NCBI RefSeq assembly: GCF_006381105.1
Contig: NZ_VDET01000002.1
Location: 775,546 to 839,545, forward strand
DNA: 64,000 bases
Reading direction: 5' to 3'
Source of the DNA: Flavicella sediminum
GTDB taxonomy: Bacteria > Bacteroidota > Bacteroidia > Flavobacteriales > Flavobacteriaceae
Position numbers and translations under genes: made by a program. The number at the start of each line of letters is the position of its first letter. Within the stretch, counting starts at the first letter, position 1. Below are positions 16,156-25,527 of the stretch, one piece after another. Under the pieces are notes generated by a model. It was not told where the DNA came from and made no database searches. It saw only the letters and a list, made by a program, of their open reading frames with translations.

Positions 16156-18009
16156 TTATTTCTCTTCCTTTATAGCAGGCCAAACATTGTTTTTTTCATC
16201 AATATCAGCCATTCTTTTAGAAACATCAATTTCTGCTTTTACAACATCTTTGGTCGTAACAAAAGAATAATTAGGCAGTACCCACGACCAATCTGGCAAT
16301 AATTTAGCCGAAGTAGCCTTCTCTCCTCTCATGGCCACTAATGGAATGTAAAACTCTTCCACAGAACCATCTGCATAGCTAACTTTTAAATCGATAGGCA
16401 TAGGCATTCTTCCTAGTCTTTCTAGTAAAACTTCATTGCCATTTGTTACACTTACACTGTAATCAATTGTATTTGTTGTTTGTGTCCAATGGTTCAAATA
16501 CCATTCTAAAGAAATACCAGAAATTTTTTCAGCACTTCTTTTGATATCATTTGGAACAGGATGTTTGAATTTAAAATCGGCATAATACTTTTTCAAACTT
16601 TCAGCTACATTTTCTTTTCCTATAATATATTCTAACTGACTTAAAAACAGGGCGCCTTTGCTATAGCTAGAAACCCCATAGGCATAATTAAACTTAAAGC
16701 AATCGGCATGCGTTGTTAAAGGTTCTTGAATTTTATAGTTTACCAAATTATAATAGCTCGAATAAGAACCTTCATTTGGATTTTCAGCTTTCCCTTCCAA
16801 AACTAGGTCTTCTGCTATATTGGAAATATAGGTTGTAAAACCTTCATCCATCCATGGATATTTTTGCTCATTGGTAGCCAATACAAACTGAAACCACGAG
16901 TGTGCCATTTCATGTGCTACAACACCCACCAAACTCCCGAACTCACGTTCTCCAGTTATTAAAGTACTCATAGCGTACTCCATACCACCATCTCCTCCTT
17001 GAATAACCGAATATTGCTTGTACGGATATGCTCCAATATGCTCGTTATAATAGGAAAGTAAGGCTGCCGTTTTTGGTTGCAATTCTTTCCAATTTTTCAA
17101 GTATTTCTTCTTCATATTCTTTTTATAAATAAAATGAAGTTTTGTACCTGAAGTCGTTTCTAAAATATCGTGTTTAAATTTAGGATCTGCGGCCCAAGTA
17201 AAATCGTGAACATTTGGCGCTTTGAAATGCCAAGTCAGTTTTTTACTTTTTGACTTTTTCACTTTTACACCTTCATCTTCATAGCCATGACCGACTTCAT
17301 TGGCATTTTGTAAATAGCCAGAAGCACCAACGGTGTATTTTTTATCGATGTGTAATTTCACATCAAAATCACCCCAAACACCATGAAATTCTCTAGCGAT
17401 ATACGCATCTGCATGCCAACCTTCAAAATCATATTCCGCCATTTTAGGATACCATTGCGCCATAGAATAAGCAACACCTTCTTTGCTATCTCTTCCCGAA
17501 CGTCTAATTTGCAAAGGTACTTGTCCTAAAAAGTCCATCGTAAAAACAACTGTTTCACCGGCTTTTATAGGTTTGTCTAATTCCACTTCTAAAACAGTTC
17601 CTTGGACTTTATATTCCAATGACACTCCGTCTTTTTCTAAAGAATTGACTTTCATAAAACCTATTTCATCTGGCTTTAAAATAGAAATCCGACTTTGAGT
17701 AATAGGCTTTTCCTTAGTCCCCACGTTGTTGGTCATTCTAGAATCAGGATCTTTGATGGTTTGCAATCGAATATCCATTTCGCTGTTTGGCTGAAAGGCA
17801 TTGAAATACAAATGGTAAAAAACTTTTGTTAGCCTATCTGGAGAATTGTTGGTATAGGTCAATTTTTGCTTTCCAATAAATTGGTGCGATTTGACATCCA
17901 TATCAATATCCATCTCATAAGAAACATGCTGCTGCCAATAAGAATTATTTTGTGCGTGCATGCCCAATGAAAACATGAAAACAGCTAGAAAGCAATACTT
18001 GATCATCAT
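16156..18009 (-). CDS. M1-family zinc metallopeptidase (aminopeptidase), exported
   Basis: A 617-residue protein with signal peptide ending GMHAQ (residue 20). It has the gluzincin layout: GGMEYAM (341-347, the GxMEN-type exopeptidase motif), HEMAH zinc site (366-370) and the third zinc ligand Glu389 in WMDEGFTTY. The C-terminal part is short, lacking the large helical domain of cytosolic PepN. It should cleave N-terminal residues from peptides in the periplasm. Only 3 nt separate it from the subtilase upstream, so endoprotease and aminopeptidase are probably made together. Start could be either of the two adjacent Met codons. Confidence 0.9.
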   Translation of the reverse strand: MMIKYCFLAVFMFSLGMHAQNNSYWQQHVSYEMDIDMDVKSHQFIGKQKLTYTNNSPDRLTKVFYHLYFNAFQPNSEMDIRLQTIKDPDSRMTNNVGTKEKPITQSRISILKPDEIGFMKVNSLEKDGVSLEYKVQGTVLEVELDKPIKAGETVVFTMDFLGQVPLQIRRSGRDSKEGVAYSMAQWYPKMAEYDFEGWHADAYIAREFHGVWGDFDVKLHIDKKYTVGASGYLQNANEVGHGYEDEGVKVKKSKSKKLTWHFKAPNVHDFTWAADPKFKHDILETTSGTKLHFIYKKNMKKKYLKNWKELQPKTAALLSYYNEHIGAYPYKQYSVIQGGDGGMEYAMSTLITGEREFGSLVGVVAHEMAHSWFQFVLATNEQKYPWMDEGFTTYISNIAEDLVLEGKAENPNEGSYSSYYNLVNYKIQEPLTTHADCFKFNYAYGVSSYSKGALFLSQLEYIIGKENVAESLKKYYADFKFKHPVPNDIKRSAEKISGISLEWYLNHWTQTTNTIDYSVSVTNGNEVLLERLGRMPMPIDLKVSYADGSVEEFYIPLVAMRGEKATSAKLLPDWSWVLPNYSFVTTKDVVKAEIDVSKRMADIDEKNNVWPAIKEEK

Positions 18010-18012
18010 TTT

Positions 18013-19677
18013 TTATTTTTTTGAAACCATTGCTTCTGCCATTTTAACGGCATTGTAAGCATTTACAATTCTTCCTGAAACACATAAATCAGACAAATTT
18101 ACCATTTCGTCTTTTGTTCCTGGTTTGATCAATTTGAAATTAATTTCTACACCAGAATTCATCAAAATATATTTTACTTGTTTGGCTGATAATTCAGGAT
18201 AGTAAGAACGAATCATGGCAGCAACACCTGCCGTAGAAGGCGAAGCCATAGACGTACCACTTAAATACTTATAGGCACCATTAGGTACTGGAGCATATAT
18301 TTTTACACCAGGAGCAAAAATATCTACATTCTTTTTTCCATAGTTAGAAAAGGTAGCCAACATATTTTTATCATAACTAGAGCCCATAGCACCAATTGTA
18401 ATCATATTGTCTGAAATTTCTTTTGAAAGATCCGGCGCGTCATTTGGAAACGAAGCTTCTATATCAATATTTGCGGCATCATTTCCTGCTGCATTTACAA
18501 TTAATACATCGTGCTTTTCAGCATATTTAATCGCATCATGTACCCAATCTGCATGTGGAGAATAGGCTTTTCCAAAACTGGTATTGATTACTTTTGCACC
18601 GTTATCTACAGCATATTTAAATCCAAGAGCCACATCCTTATCGTATTCATCACCATTAGGCACACAGCGTACAGACATTAATTTTACATTGGTAGCCACA
18701 CCATCAACACCTTTCCCGTTGCCATTTTCTGCTAAAATAATTCCTGCCACATGGGTTCCATGAATTTCATCCGCCTGTCTGATCATCGGATTTCCATCAC
18801 CATATACTTTGGTTTTTAAATTATTTTCATCATTATTTAATTCTTTTCTAGGATTAAAATCTAAATTGTAATGTGCATTTACTTGCGAGGTGTAATAATC
18901 AATTCCACCTTGAACTTGTTTCATTTGTTCGGCATAACTGGTACCACCTTTTAACAAACGAATGGTCATTTCCTTTTGCTTGATCAAACCTTCATCTGAA
19001 GTAACAATAGCTTCTACATCTTCCAAATTATAGGTTTCTTTTCCAGTTTGCTTTACCATGGCTTGGTGTGCCCCATTGTACAAACTGTAATAGAAATTAA
19101 ATTGGTTTTTAGATTCCGATGCTTCTCCTAGTTTCTTATCAAAAATTTCTTTTAGCTTGATGTATTCGTCGTATTCTTTTTTGTCTTTTTTAGAAATATC
19201 CGCTGCAGTTTTACCGTCAAACTTTTTAGATTTTTCTTTAATGATTCTAGTAATTTCTAAATTCTCATCATAAATCTCCCCTAAAAAATTCCATCCATGA
19301 ATGTCATCCACATACTTGTTTTTATCATCGTCAATTCCATTTCCAGGAATCTCCTTCGGATTTGTCCACAAAACGTTTTCTAAATCTTCATGTCCTAAAT
19401 CTACTCCAGAATCATTGACAGCGACAATAATTTCTGTCGATTTTTTTCCTTTCAAAAACTCGTAGGCTTTGGCAATACTCATTCCCGGAATCGTATCATT
19501 ACTAATATCTGCATGTCCCCAAGTCTGTCGTTGACCTTCGGTTAAAGCTGCTTTTTTTGACGGCAACTCAATGGCATTACTAACAGCTGCAGGAACGGCT
19601 ATTCTGTGAATAGACTTACAACTTACTAAAGAAGCCATGACAAGGCTTGAAATGTAAAAAGTTTTTGAAATTCTCAT
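18013..19677 (-). CDS. S8 subtilisin-like serine protease, lipoprotein
   Basis: A 554-residue subtilase with a lipobox (SLVSC, Cys20). Catalytic triad: Asp89 (VNDSGVDLGHED), His306 (IHGTHVAG) and Ser476 (SGTSMASP), with oxyanion Asn395 (NAAGND). About 217 residues separate the Asp and His, far more than in subtilisin; this Lys/Glu-rich, mostly helical insertion (about 115-290) is the notable feature. It likely sits on the outer membrane and digests proteins outside the cell or in the periplasm. Followed after 3 nt by the M1 peptidase and preceded by a metallo-beta-lactamase gene 19 nt away. Confidence 0.92.
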   Translation of the reverse strand: MRISKTFYISSLVMASLVSCKSIHRIAVPAAVSNAIELPSKKAALTEGQRQTWGHADISNDTIPGMSIAKAYEFLKGKKSTEIIVAVNDSGVDLGHEDLENVLWTNPKEIPGNGIDDDKNKYVDDIHGWNFLGEIYDENLEITRIIKEKSKKFDGKTAADISKKDKKEYDEYIKLKEIFDKKLGEASESKNQFNFYYSLYNGAHQAMVKQTGKETYNLEDVEAIVTSDEGLIKQKEMTIRLLKGGTSYAEQMKQVQGGIDYYTSQVNAHYNLDFNPRKELNNDENNLKTKVYGDGNPMIRQADEIHGTHVAGIILAENGNGKGVDGVATNVKLMSVRCVPNGDEYDKDVALGFKYAVDNGAKVINTSFGKAYSPHADWVHDAIKYAEKHDVLIVNAAGNDAANIDIEASFPNDAPDLSKEISDNMITIGAMGSSYDKNMLATFSNYGKKNVDIFAPGVKIYAPVPNGAYKYLSGTSMASPSTAGVAAMIRSYYPELSAKQVKYILMNSGVEINFKLIKPGTKDEMVNLSDLCVSGRIVNAYNAVKMAEAMVSKK

Positions 19678-19696
19678 ATCTCTCTCTGTTTAATCT

Positions 19697-20557
19697 TTAT
19701 TTAAATATATTTTTGAAGTCATAAGTGTTTTGCAACTTAATCCCTCGATCTGTTCTTTCTACGGTGCACAGTTCATTTGAAAAATCGTGTTCTAAAAACA
19801 AGTAATAATTTTCGTCTGCGGCTTTGTTTAAAAAAGCAGCTTTTTCATCCATGGTAAGTAAGGGTCGTGTATCATAACTCATTACATAAGGCAAAGGAAT
19901 ATGCCCTACTGTTGGTAACAAATCTGCTGCAAAAACTAGGGTTTTATCTTGGTAGGTTAGTTGTGGCAACATTTGTTTTTCCGTATGCCCATCCACTGTT
20001 AAAATTGAAAAACCGAGTTCTGAATCTGACAAAAAGTTTTCGCCTTTAAAATCGATAAATTCCAACTGACCGCTTTCTTGAATTGGTAGGATATTTTCAC
20101 TTAAAAAAGAAGCTTTTTCTCTTGGATTTGGTTTCGTTGCCCAATCCCAATGACTTTTATTAGACCAATATTTTGCGTTTTTAAAAGCAGGTTCAAAACC
20201 CGTTTTGGTTTTATTCCATTGAATAGCCCCTCCACAATGATCAAAATGCAAATGTGTTAAAAAAACATCGGTAATATCATCTCTATGAAAACCTAAAGCC
20301 GCCAATGAAGTATCTAAAGTTGAAGTCCCCGATAAATAAAAATACCCGAAAAACTTTTCTGCTTGCTTATTACCGATTCCGGTATCTATTAAAATTAATC
20401 GTTTGCCATCTTCAATGAGCATACATCGCATGGTCAAATCAATCATATTATTTGAATCGGCAGGGTTGGTGCGTTGCCAAATACTTTTTGGAACAACCCC
20501 AAACATAGCACCTCCATCTAATTTCAGATTTCCGGTTTCAATTGGGTAAATTTTCAA
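19697..20557 (-). CDS. Metallo-beta-lactamase-fold hydrolase
   Basis: A 286-residue protein without signal peptide. The zinc motif HLHFDHCGG (102-110) is the HxHxDH signature, with further ligands likely at VDGHTEKQM and at DFSNE near the C-terminus. The layout (N-terminal IDTGIG, HxHxDH, later GH and D) is like the broad N-acyl-homoserine-lactonase/MBL group, but the substrate cannot be told. It is the first gene of a probable unit with the subtilase and M1 peptidase. Confidence 0.85.
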   Translation of the reverse strand: MKIYPIETGNLKLDGGAMFGVVPKSIWQRTNPADSNNMIDLTMRCMLIEDGKRLILIDTGIGNKQAEKFFGYFYLSGTSTLDTSLAALGFHRDDITDVFLTHLHFDHCGGAIQWNKTKTGFEPAFKNAKYWSNKSHWDWATKPNPREKASFLSENILPIQESGQLEFIDFKGENFLSDSELGFSILTVDGHTEKQMLPQLTYQDKTLVFAADLLPTVGHIPLPYVMSYDTRPLLTMDEKAAFLNKAADENYYLFLEHDFSNELCTVERTDRGIKLQNTYDFKNIFK

Positions 20558-20942
20558 GACGTTGTTTTTTTAAATTTTCTAGGTGTCATCGCTCGTGAAA
20601 ACACATATATCGTAGCAAATTAAGATAAAATTACTAGATATTATAATCAAGCTTCATTTGTTAGATAAATCTTAACAATTGTTAGCTAGAACAGCCTAAA
20701 ATTTCAATGAAAACTTAGGTGCTTTTTCTTTTCAAAAGAAATAGATGAAATAAAAATCCTTGGCTAAAAAATGCTACTACAAACCATAAACACTGCACCT
20801 TTCAAAATGTTTCTTTGTTTTTGCTTTGTGACAATTCTCTTTTACTTTATTTTTAACAAAAAACCCGTGAGCTAAAAGTCTTTTCAAAAAAATCTGATTT
20901 GAAAACCTACAAACAAGAACAAGCTCCTAATTCTGTTTACTG
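20558..20942. other. 385-nt divergent intergenic region
   Basis: This region lies between the divergent starts of the MBL hydrolase and the ArfB-like gene. It holds a 12-bp palindrome TAACAATTGTTA (20673-20684) and a hairpin (CCTAA/TTAGG plus TTTCA/TGAAA, 20695-20719) followed on the plus strand by a T-rich stretch. I see no ORF and no clear TAnnTTTG promoter for either gene. Confidence 0.5.
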
Positions 20943-21347
20943 ATGAATATAGAAACATTAATAAGTGAATTAAACTTTAAAGCTAGTAGAAGCTCTGGAG
21001 CTGGAGGGCAGCATGTAAATAAAGTATCTTCTAGGATCGAAGTTTTTTTTAACATCAACGAAACAGAAGCTCTTAATGAAAGAGAAAAAGAGAGGATTCT
21101 GTTAAAACTAAAGAATAAAATTAACAAAGAACAAACCCTTAGTCTAAGCTGCGAAGAAACCAGATCTCAACATAGAAATAAAGAATTGGTTACAGATCGC
21201 TTGATTAGTTTATTAAAAACAAACTTGATTCGTCCAAAAATAAGACGAAAAACAAAACCTACCCTAGCCTCTTTAAAGCGAAAAACTGAAAACAAAAAAC
21301 GACTGTCTTCAAAAAAAGGTTTACGCAAACCTCCTAAATTAGAGTAA
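20943..21347 (+). CDS. arfB: ArfB/YaeJ-like peptidyl-tRNA hydrolase (alternative ribosome rescue)
   Basis: A 134-residue protein with the release-factor catalytic motif GGQ (21-23) in GAGGQHVNKVSS and a long Lys/Arg-rich C-terminal tail (about 95-134). ArfB-type factors hydrolyse peptidyl-tRNA on ribosomes stalled at mRNA 3' ends, with the basic tail reading the empty mRNA channel. Size and architecture fit ArfB rather than RF1/RF2, which have codon-recognition domains. It stands alone on the plus strand, convergent with the phosphorylase operon. Confidence 0.9.
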   Translation: MNIETLISELNFKASRSSGAGGQHVNKVSSRIEVFFNINETEALNEREKERILLKLKNKINKEQTLSLSCEETRSQHRNKELVTDRLISLLKTNLIRPKIRRKTKPTLASLKRKTENKKRLSSKKGLRKPPKLE

Positions 21348-21430
21348 TCATAAAAATCGGCAACAAAAACCTTATTTCAATTCTTAGTTTAACGACAAAC
21401 AGTTCTTTTCATTTACATTTTCAATGCTAC

Positions 21431-23155
21431 TTATTTCTCTCCTTTCAACCAAAGCATTTGAAAAGGCTGTAAAACAATATTGGCACTACTTATTTTTTCA
21501 ACAGCACCTACGGCTAAAATATCCGTTAAAGGAAATGAAATTGATTCTGGCAAAACACATGCTACTTCTTCATCAGAAAAATTATGTAGGGCTAAAACTC
21601 TTTCTTTGCCGTTGATGCAACGTTGATCTACAGCAAAAATTGCAGTACCTAGATCTAAAAACTCAAAGGAACCAAAAGGATTAAAAGCGGCTTCATTGAT
21701 ACGAATAGAAATCAATCGCTTATAGCTATCCAACATTTTTTTTGCTAAAGTCCCTTCCCTTTCCAGTTCTTTTTCTAACCAATCAATATGGTATTTCTCT
21801 CTATTAATTGTTCTATTCACACCAGAATGCTTTACCCCATCGTGGTAATTTCTAGAACCCACCAAAGAATGGAAATAAATTCCTGGAACACCTGGCATAG
21901 CCAATACAGAAGCTTGTGCTAAAAACATTCTTTTGTAACGAAGCTCATCATTTTCTTTAGGATGTGTTAGCGCATCCATATAACTACAGTTCAATTCGTA
22001 CGGACTTTTGCTTCCATCGGCATCGGTTTTATAAGAAACCAATCCACCATGTTCTTTTACCGAATCGCCAATAAATTGAACTTCTTCATCTGTTAAAATT
22101 CCTTTTACAGGTCGTAAGCCAATACCATCATGACTGGCAGTAAAATTAAAGAAACACACTTTATCACTTGGAAGCGCTAAGGTTTTTGCCCATTTGGTTA
22201 AAGTTTCTGTATTCTGATTTAAAATAGAATGCACCAATAATGGAGGCAAGGCAAAATTATACACCATTTGCGCTTCGTCATCACCACTTCCAAAATAGGA
22301 AACATTTTCATGATGTGGCACATTGGTTTCTGTAATAATAATAACTTCTGGCGCCACTTCATGCAGCACTTCTCGCATCAACTGAATCAACTCATGCGTT
22401 TGTTCTAGATGCACACATTCCGTTCCAATTTCTTTCCAAATAAAAGCAATCGCATCCAATCGAATTAGAGTTGCACCTTTTTCTACATAATAAAAAAGAG
22501 CATCCAATACATTTCTTAAAACTCTATGACTTTTATAATTTAAATCGACTTGATCTTTGCTAAAGGTTGTCCATACATGTCTAATTTTCCCATTGCTATC
22601 CACAAACTCACTCAGCAAAGGCAAAGCTCGTGGTCGTACTACCTTACTTAAATCTAGGGAAGGATCTACTTCTGTAAAAAAATCTTGAAAATACGGATCG
22701 CCTTCTAAAAAAGCTTTGAACCAATCGGAAAACTGAGAAATATGGTTGATCACGCCATCCACCATCAATCGGTATTCGCCACTAATTTCTTCAATTTCTT
22801 TCCACGACCCCATTTTAGGATCGACCGCCCCATAATTCACCACAGAAAATCCATCATCAGAAGAATACGGGTAAAATGGCAAAATATGTACAGAGTTTAC
22901 AATTCCCTTTAAATGCTTATCCATAAAGTCTTTTAAGGTTTGTAATGAAGGTTCATAGTCTTTATTTACCTGGTCTCCATAAGTTATCAAAATGACATCT
23001 TTTTCACTTAATTGATAGTCCTTTGATTGAATTCTCGATTTGTATTTAAAAATCAAATCGATGATGCTATCCACAGCTCTATCCGCAATTTCAGGTGCGT
23101 ATAGTTTGTGAAGTCTTTTATTTATTGTGTGTTCTTTGTCGGAAATATGTATCAT
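21431..23155 (-). CDS. GH13_18 phosphorylase, probably glucosylglycerate phosphorylase
   Basis: A 574-residue GH13 enzyme of the sucrose-phosphorylase subfamily. Start chosen at 23155 (MIHISDKEHT), two bases after the stop of the upstream gene; an in-frame start 78 nt earlier would overlap that gene without homologous sequence. Nucleophile Asp234 (LIRLDAIAFIW), acid/base Glu276 (IITETNVPHH) and the later TASHDGIGLRP Asp are all present. Members phosphorolyse sucrose, sucrose-6-phosphate or 2-O-alpha-glucosylglycerate. The neighbours (glycerate kinase, GpgS-like transferase, MPGP-type phosphatase) favour glucosylglycerate: glucosylglycerate + Pi to glucose-1-phosphate + D-glycerate. Cytosolic. 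Last gene of the operon. Confidence 0.85.
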   Translation of the reverse strand: MIHISDKEHTINKRLHKLYAPEIADRAVDSIIDLIFKYKSRIQSKDYQLSEKDVILITYGDQVNKDYEPSLQTLKDFMDKHLKGIVNSVHILPFYPYSSDDGFSVVNYGAVDPKMGSWKEIEEISGEYRLMVDGVINHISQFSDWFKAFLEGDPYFQDFFTEVDPSLDLSKVVRPRALPLLSEFVDSNGKIRHVWTTFSKDQVDLNYKSHRVLRNVLDALFYYVEKGATLIRLDAIAFIWKEIGTECVHLEQTHELIQLMREVLHEVAPEVIIITETNVPHHENVSYFGSGDDEAQMVYNFALPPLLVHSILNQNTETLTKWAKTLALPSDKVCFFNFTASHDGIGLRPVKGILTDEEVQFIGDSVKEHGGLVSYKTDADGSKSPYELNCSYMDALTHPKENDELRYKRMFLAQASVLAMPGVPGIYFHSLVGSRNYHDGVKHSGVNRTINREKYHIDWLEKELEREGTLAKKMLDSYKRLISIRINEAAFNPFGSFEFLDLGTAIFAVDQRCINGKERVLALHNFSDEEVACVLPESISFPLTDILAVGAVEKISSANIVLQPFQMLWLKGEK

Positions 23156-23157
23156 AA

Positions 23158-24369
23158 TTAGGCATTGTCTTTTCGAACGTATTCTACAAATTTTTCTGAA
23201 AATTGAGGCATTACAGACCTTACGGTAATCCATGAAGATAAAGAAGGAGTTCCCATTGGATCTTCATAAAATTCTTCTGAAGCTTCTTTGATGGCATCTT
23301 GAAAAGCCTCAACAGCTTTTATTTCTTTTTCTCTTACATAATCCAAAGCATTTAATTTGCTTAAGGCATTGTATTTTGAAATTTCAAATCTAGACTCTTG
23401 GAAATAGGTTGCTAACAAAGTTTTAAAAGAGCCTTTTGAAAAAACGACACCTTCTTGTGAGAGCACTCTAAATAGGGTTTTCGCAATATCATTAGACATT
23501 TTATAAATTCCATTTTGTCCACCCTGATCGCCAAGCTCTTGATGCTTGTGTTCATAACTTTCCATGATTTCGGTTTGACAAATTCTTCTGTTTGAGGTGT
23601 TTTTATACACCTCACTCAAAGTAGAAACTTCCAAGCCCCAAGTTGGTGAAATAGCGATACCACGAGCTAAGGATCTTATAAATGAAAATTCACCAGATAA
23701 AGAATATCGGAAGCTATCCATATAATCCAAATACTTATTTTTTCCATACACCTTCGTTAAAGATTTTATCAAAGGAGTGTACAACAATCGGGTAGCTCTA
23801 CCGTGTAATTTATTGGTAACTCTTGAATAAAAACCCTTGTTAAATTCAAAATCCAACCCAGGATGCACAATAGGATAAAACAATCTGGCAGGCACTTCGC
23901 GGGTGTAATTTACAATATCACAATCGTGTAAAGCAAACGCATAGGCGTCTTTATCAGCCAAGGCACAGCCCAACATGGTCCAAACATTTCTACCTTTTCC
24001 AGGGGTGTCCAATCCAGGAAAACCTTCCGCAGTTAAATCGGCATACAATTCTTTTATTCTAGGCCCATCATTCCATAAAACATCTACCTTACAAGGCAAA
24101 ACAGACATCATTTTTTTTACTTTGATAAATTGCTCCTCTGTGGCTTGATCCAAGCCTAAAATAATTTTGTAAAGATATTTTACATGTTTTAATTCGTCAA
24201 TAATTTTATGCATCGACGGCGTTTCAAACTCGGAATACAGTGCAGGTAATAACAACACCATCCCCCTTCTCTTACTCAATTTCTCTAATTCGGCTTCTAT
24301 GTTTTCAATGGTTCTACCTCCTAATTTTTGTAGGGTCGTAATGACGCCATTCTGAAAAAAATCTGACAT
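23158..24369 (-). CDS. GpgS-like glycosyltransferase (glucosyl-3-phosphoglycerate synthase type)
   Basis: A 403-residue GT-A type glycosyltransferase. VLLLPALYSEFETPSM (38-53) is the nucleotide-binding start, GKGRNVWTMLGCALAD precedes the metal-binding DxD motif Asp149-Cys-Asp151, and the region YSLSGEFSFIRSLARG then WGLEVSTLSEVY matches the acceptor-side layout of GpgS/MpgS enzymes. Such enzymes transfer glucose (or mannose) from NDP-sugar to 3-phosphoglycerate. It lies between the phosphorylase (2-nt gap) and glycerate kinase (6-nt gap). Donor specificity cannot be read from motifs; the GH13_18 partner argues for glucose. Confidence 0.78.
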   Translation of the reverse strand: MSDFFQNGVITTLQKLGGRTIENIEAELEKLSKRRGMVLLLPALYSEFETPSMHKIIDELKHVKYLYKIILGLDQATEEQFIKVKKMMSVLPCKVDVLWNDGPRIKELYADLTAEGFPGLDTPGKGRNVWTMLGCALADKDAYAFALHDCDIVNYTREVPARLFYPIVHPGLDFEFNKGFYSRVTNKLHGRATRLLYTPLIKSLTKVYGKNKYLDYMDSFRYSLSGEFSFIRSLARGIAISPTWGLEVSTLSEVYKNTSNRRICQTEIMESYEHKHQELGDQGGQNGIYKMSNDIAKTLFRVLSQEGVVFSKGSFKTLLATYFQESRFEISKYNALSKLNALDYVREKEIKAVEAFQDAIKEASEEFYEDPMGTPSLSSWITVRSVMPQFSEKFVEYVRKDNA

Positions 24370-24375
24370 TTTAGT

Positions 24376-25527
24376 TTATTTTTTTAAAATTATTATGAAA
24401 TCCATCACGTTTGTACCAGAAATACCTGTTACAAAATCATAGCCTATTTGTTTAAAAAAAGTATTGCTATCACTCTTTTTTAAATAAGCCTGTGGATCTA
24501 GTTCCTTATTTTTTATTTCTTTATAGATTGCCGCATCTACAAAAGCACCTGTTGCTTCAGACCTTCCATCTATCCCATCACTTCCAGCGCTTAAAATGGC
24601 TATGTTTTCAGTTATACAATCTGACAAAAGCAATCGGAGTGCCAATTCTTGATTTCGTCCTCCATAACCGTTACCCTTTACTACCGTGGTTGTTTCTCCG
24701 CCAAACAGCAAACAAAAACTATTGTATTTGGCGTCATACTTTTTAATTGTGCTACTTATAAAATCGGCAGCAGTTACTGAATCCATTTCCAAAGTAGTGG
24801 TCACTATTTCCGTTTTTTCAACCTTAGGACTAATATATTTTTCAGCTTCTAGCAAAGCAATTTCATTGTTTCCAATAATATGATGTGGAAATTGACCGTT
24901 GTACATTGGTGCAGAACCAATGGTTTGCAAATCGTCACCAATCACATCACTTAAAACCAACACAACTCCTTTGGCTTTTGTCTGATCGGCTAATTTTCCT
25001 CCTTTTATTTCTGAAATGGATTTTCTTACTGTATTTAATGCTTTGATATCAATTCCAGAAGTCAAAAGTGCTGCAGATATTTTTCTAAAATCATCCAAAG
25101 TCAGTCCGCTTACAGGTTTTTCTATCATTGCTGAAGCCCCACCTGACAATAAGAAAACGAAAACATCATTTTCCTTTAATTGCGACATGCCTTCCAGTAA
25201 TAAATCGGCCGCCGCTATACTTTTTTCAGAAACCAAAGGATGTGTAGAAGTAAAATGTTTGATGTATTGTAAATCTCCTGTTGAAGTAGACACAACAACA
25301 CCACCAGAAATTTTATCTTTTAAAATAACCTCACATTCTTTCGCCATGTCAAAAGCTGCTTTTCCCACTCCAAAAACAAAAAACCGACCGTCATTTTCTA
25401 CGATATAATCTGTAGTTGCAAGGCGAATTGTATTTCCATTAATGGCGATATTATCTTTTATCAAAGACACTGCTTTTACTTTTTCTAATGCCTTAAAGTA
25501 AATTTCTTCTAATTCAGTTCTATACAT
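24376..25527 (-). CDS. Glycerate 2-kinase, GckA/MOFRL family (DUF4147)
   Basis: A 383-residue protein of the class II glycerate kinase family. It shows FVFGVGKAAFDMAKE (71-85), LLSGGASAMIEKPVSGL, LNTVRKSISEIKGGKLA and LVLSDVIGDDLQTIGSAP in the family order, with FGGETTTVVKGNGYGGRNQE (MOFRL) and SDGIDGRSEATGA near the end. These enzymes make 2-phosphoglycerate from D-glycerate and ATP. In this operon it would salvage the glycerate released by the phosphorylase and return it to glycolysis. It overlaps the phosphatase gene by 8 nt. Cytosolic. Confidence 0.9.
   Translation of the reverse strand: MYRTELEEIYFKALEKVKAVSLIKDNIAINGNTIRLATTDYIVENDGRFFVFGVGKAAFDMAKECEVILKDKISGGVVVSTSTGDLQYIKHFTSTHPLVSEKSIAAADLLLEGMSQLKENDVFVFLLSGGASAMIEKPVSGLTLDDFRKISAALLTSGIDIKALNTVRKSISEIKGGKLADQTKAKGVVLVLSDVIGDDLQTIGSAPMYNGQFPHHIIGNNEIALLEAEKYISPKVEKTEIVTTTLEMDSVTAADFISSTIKKYDAKYNSFCLLFGGETTTVVKGNGYGGRNQELALRLLLSDCITENIAILSAGSDGIDGRSEATGAFVDAAIYKEIKNKELDPQAYLKKSDSNTFFKQIGYDFVTGISGTNVMDFIIILKK

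Noticed and set aside
23156-23233. N-terminal extension of the phosphorylase
   Set aside because: The extra 26 codons overlap the transferase gene and lack homology; MIHISDK after a 2-nt gap fits better.
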